This document shows positions 63,551-64,000 of a stretch of DNA of 64,000 nucleotides, one piece after another. The stretch's first letter is position 1, and every line of letters starts with the position of its first letter. The stretch lies in assembly GCA_920105805.1 (NCBI GenBank), contig CAKKTI010000005.1:118849-182848 (forward strand). Reading direction: 5' to 3'. Both the position numbers and the translations under genes were made by a program. This DNA comes from Condylostoma magnum. Its lineage: Eukaryota > Ciliophora > Heterotrichea > Heterotrichida > Condylostomatidae. The notes below the pieces were generated by a model. The model was given only the letters and a program-made list of their open reading frames with translations. It was not told the origin of the DNA and made no database searches.

Positions 63551-64000
63551 ATGATATTTGAGCAAAACCAGAAACCGTCATACTACGATGATTAGAATAT
63601 CATCGAATTAATTGACAGAGGATTGATTTCTTAGAAGATTCTATAAAAACTAGACGAAATTTAGCCTCATATATAATTCAAAAAGTTAATCAAATCAATC
63701 AAAACTCAAAACTTAGAACAAATTACAAATAACTTATAATAATTAGATACTTCTAAAATATCTTATTAAAACCACGAATTAGCTATTTGATAGGCTCTTT
63801 AAACTTAATAGATTGATATAGTAAATCTCCTACTTTCCAATGGATTTATGCTTCCAGACTGTTTGACAATAAAAGCTATAAGAACAGAGGATTAAAAACT
63901 ACTTGATTTTATCTTTACTCATAAACTGTTTAGTTAGTAAGAAACATCAATTCTAGACTTTTGATTTCTACTTTATAACAATTATATACATTAAAGCAAG
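63551..64000 (+). CDS. Ankyrin-repeat-like protein (partial, N-terminus)
   Basis: The frame starts MIFEQNQKPSYYDDQNIIEL and stays open for 150 codons to the window edge. The segment LAIWQALQTQQIDIVNLLLS followed by NGFMLPDCLTIKAIR and KLLDFIFTHKLF has the helix-turn-helix rhythm of ankyrin repeats, without a canonical TPLH. Several Gln are TAA/TAG and two Trp are TGA. The 3' end lies outside. Confidence 0.55.

Overview
The window is eukaryotic, very AT-rich and packed with genes. Protein reading frames only make sense if all three standard stop codons are also read as amino acids: TAA and TAG as glutamine, TGA as tryptophan. For example, the catalytic DPPW motif of an MT-A70 methyltransferase, the conserved WLLPI-type segment of a DHHC enzyme, and Gln at usual positions in kinases and ribosomal protein P2 are all encoded by such codons. 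The same three codons also end genes. That is the context-dependent code described for the heterotrich ciliate Condylostoma (NCBI table 28) and, for TGA only, for karyorelict ciliates. A 15-base intron in an AGC kinase and a 14-base intron in a RING protein fit heterotrichs, whose introns are about 15-16 bases. I infer a Condylostoma-like heterotrich macronuclear genome. Because TAA/TAG/TGA are ambiguous, exact 3' ends are inferred from where homology or protein-like sequence ends and from the neighbouring gene.

Layout: 1-6.5 kb holds a coiled-coil gene end, a DHHC palmitoyltransferase, two unknown small proteins and a large receptor with two periplasmic-binding-type ectodomains. 6.5-13 kb holds a beta-propeller protein, a histidine phosphatase, a CK1 kinase, a secretory DnaJ-thioredoxin protein, an acylated small protein and a DUF1295 membrane enzyme. 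At 13.22-13.40 kb lies a structured RNA gene that I propose as telomerase RNA. 13.5-23.5 kb is rich in cilia-like and coiled-coil proteins and includes a membrane protein joining Notch-type LNR repeats to a RING finger. 23.6-32.6 kb holds ribosomal P2, an MT-A70 methyltransferase fused to ZZ zinc fingers, mitochondrial IF-3, a MYND-TPR protein, glutamate dehydrogenase and an MFS carrier. 32.7-43.5 kb holds tRNA-Arg, a NEK-like pseudokinase, a 529-residue coiled-coil protein, a 1307-residue TmcB-like membrane protein, a purple acid phosphatase and a membrane propeller. 43.6-48.7 kb holds a second DHHC enzyme divergent from an acylated AGC kinase, E2F, SF3A2 and a second CK1. 50.6-55.6 kb carries two tandem major vault protein genes. 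56-64 kb holds an SRPBCC protein, a TTLL ligase with IQ motifs, tRNA-Lys, a PH-domain kinase and the start of an ankyrin-like gene.

Most neighbours are 2-60 bases apart, and two convergent pairs meet within a few bases or overlap at their stop codons. No transposon, CRISPR array or prokaryotic operon was seen. Functionally the window is a mix of housekeeping genes (translation, splicing, metabolism) and ciliate-typical signalling and cilium genes, without an obvious pathway cluster.
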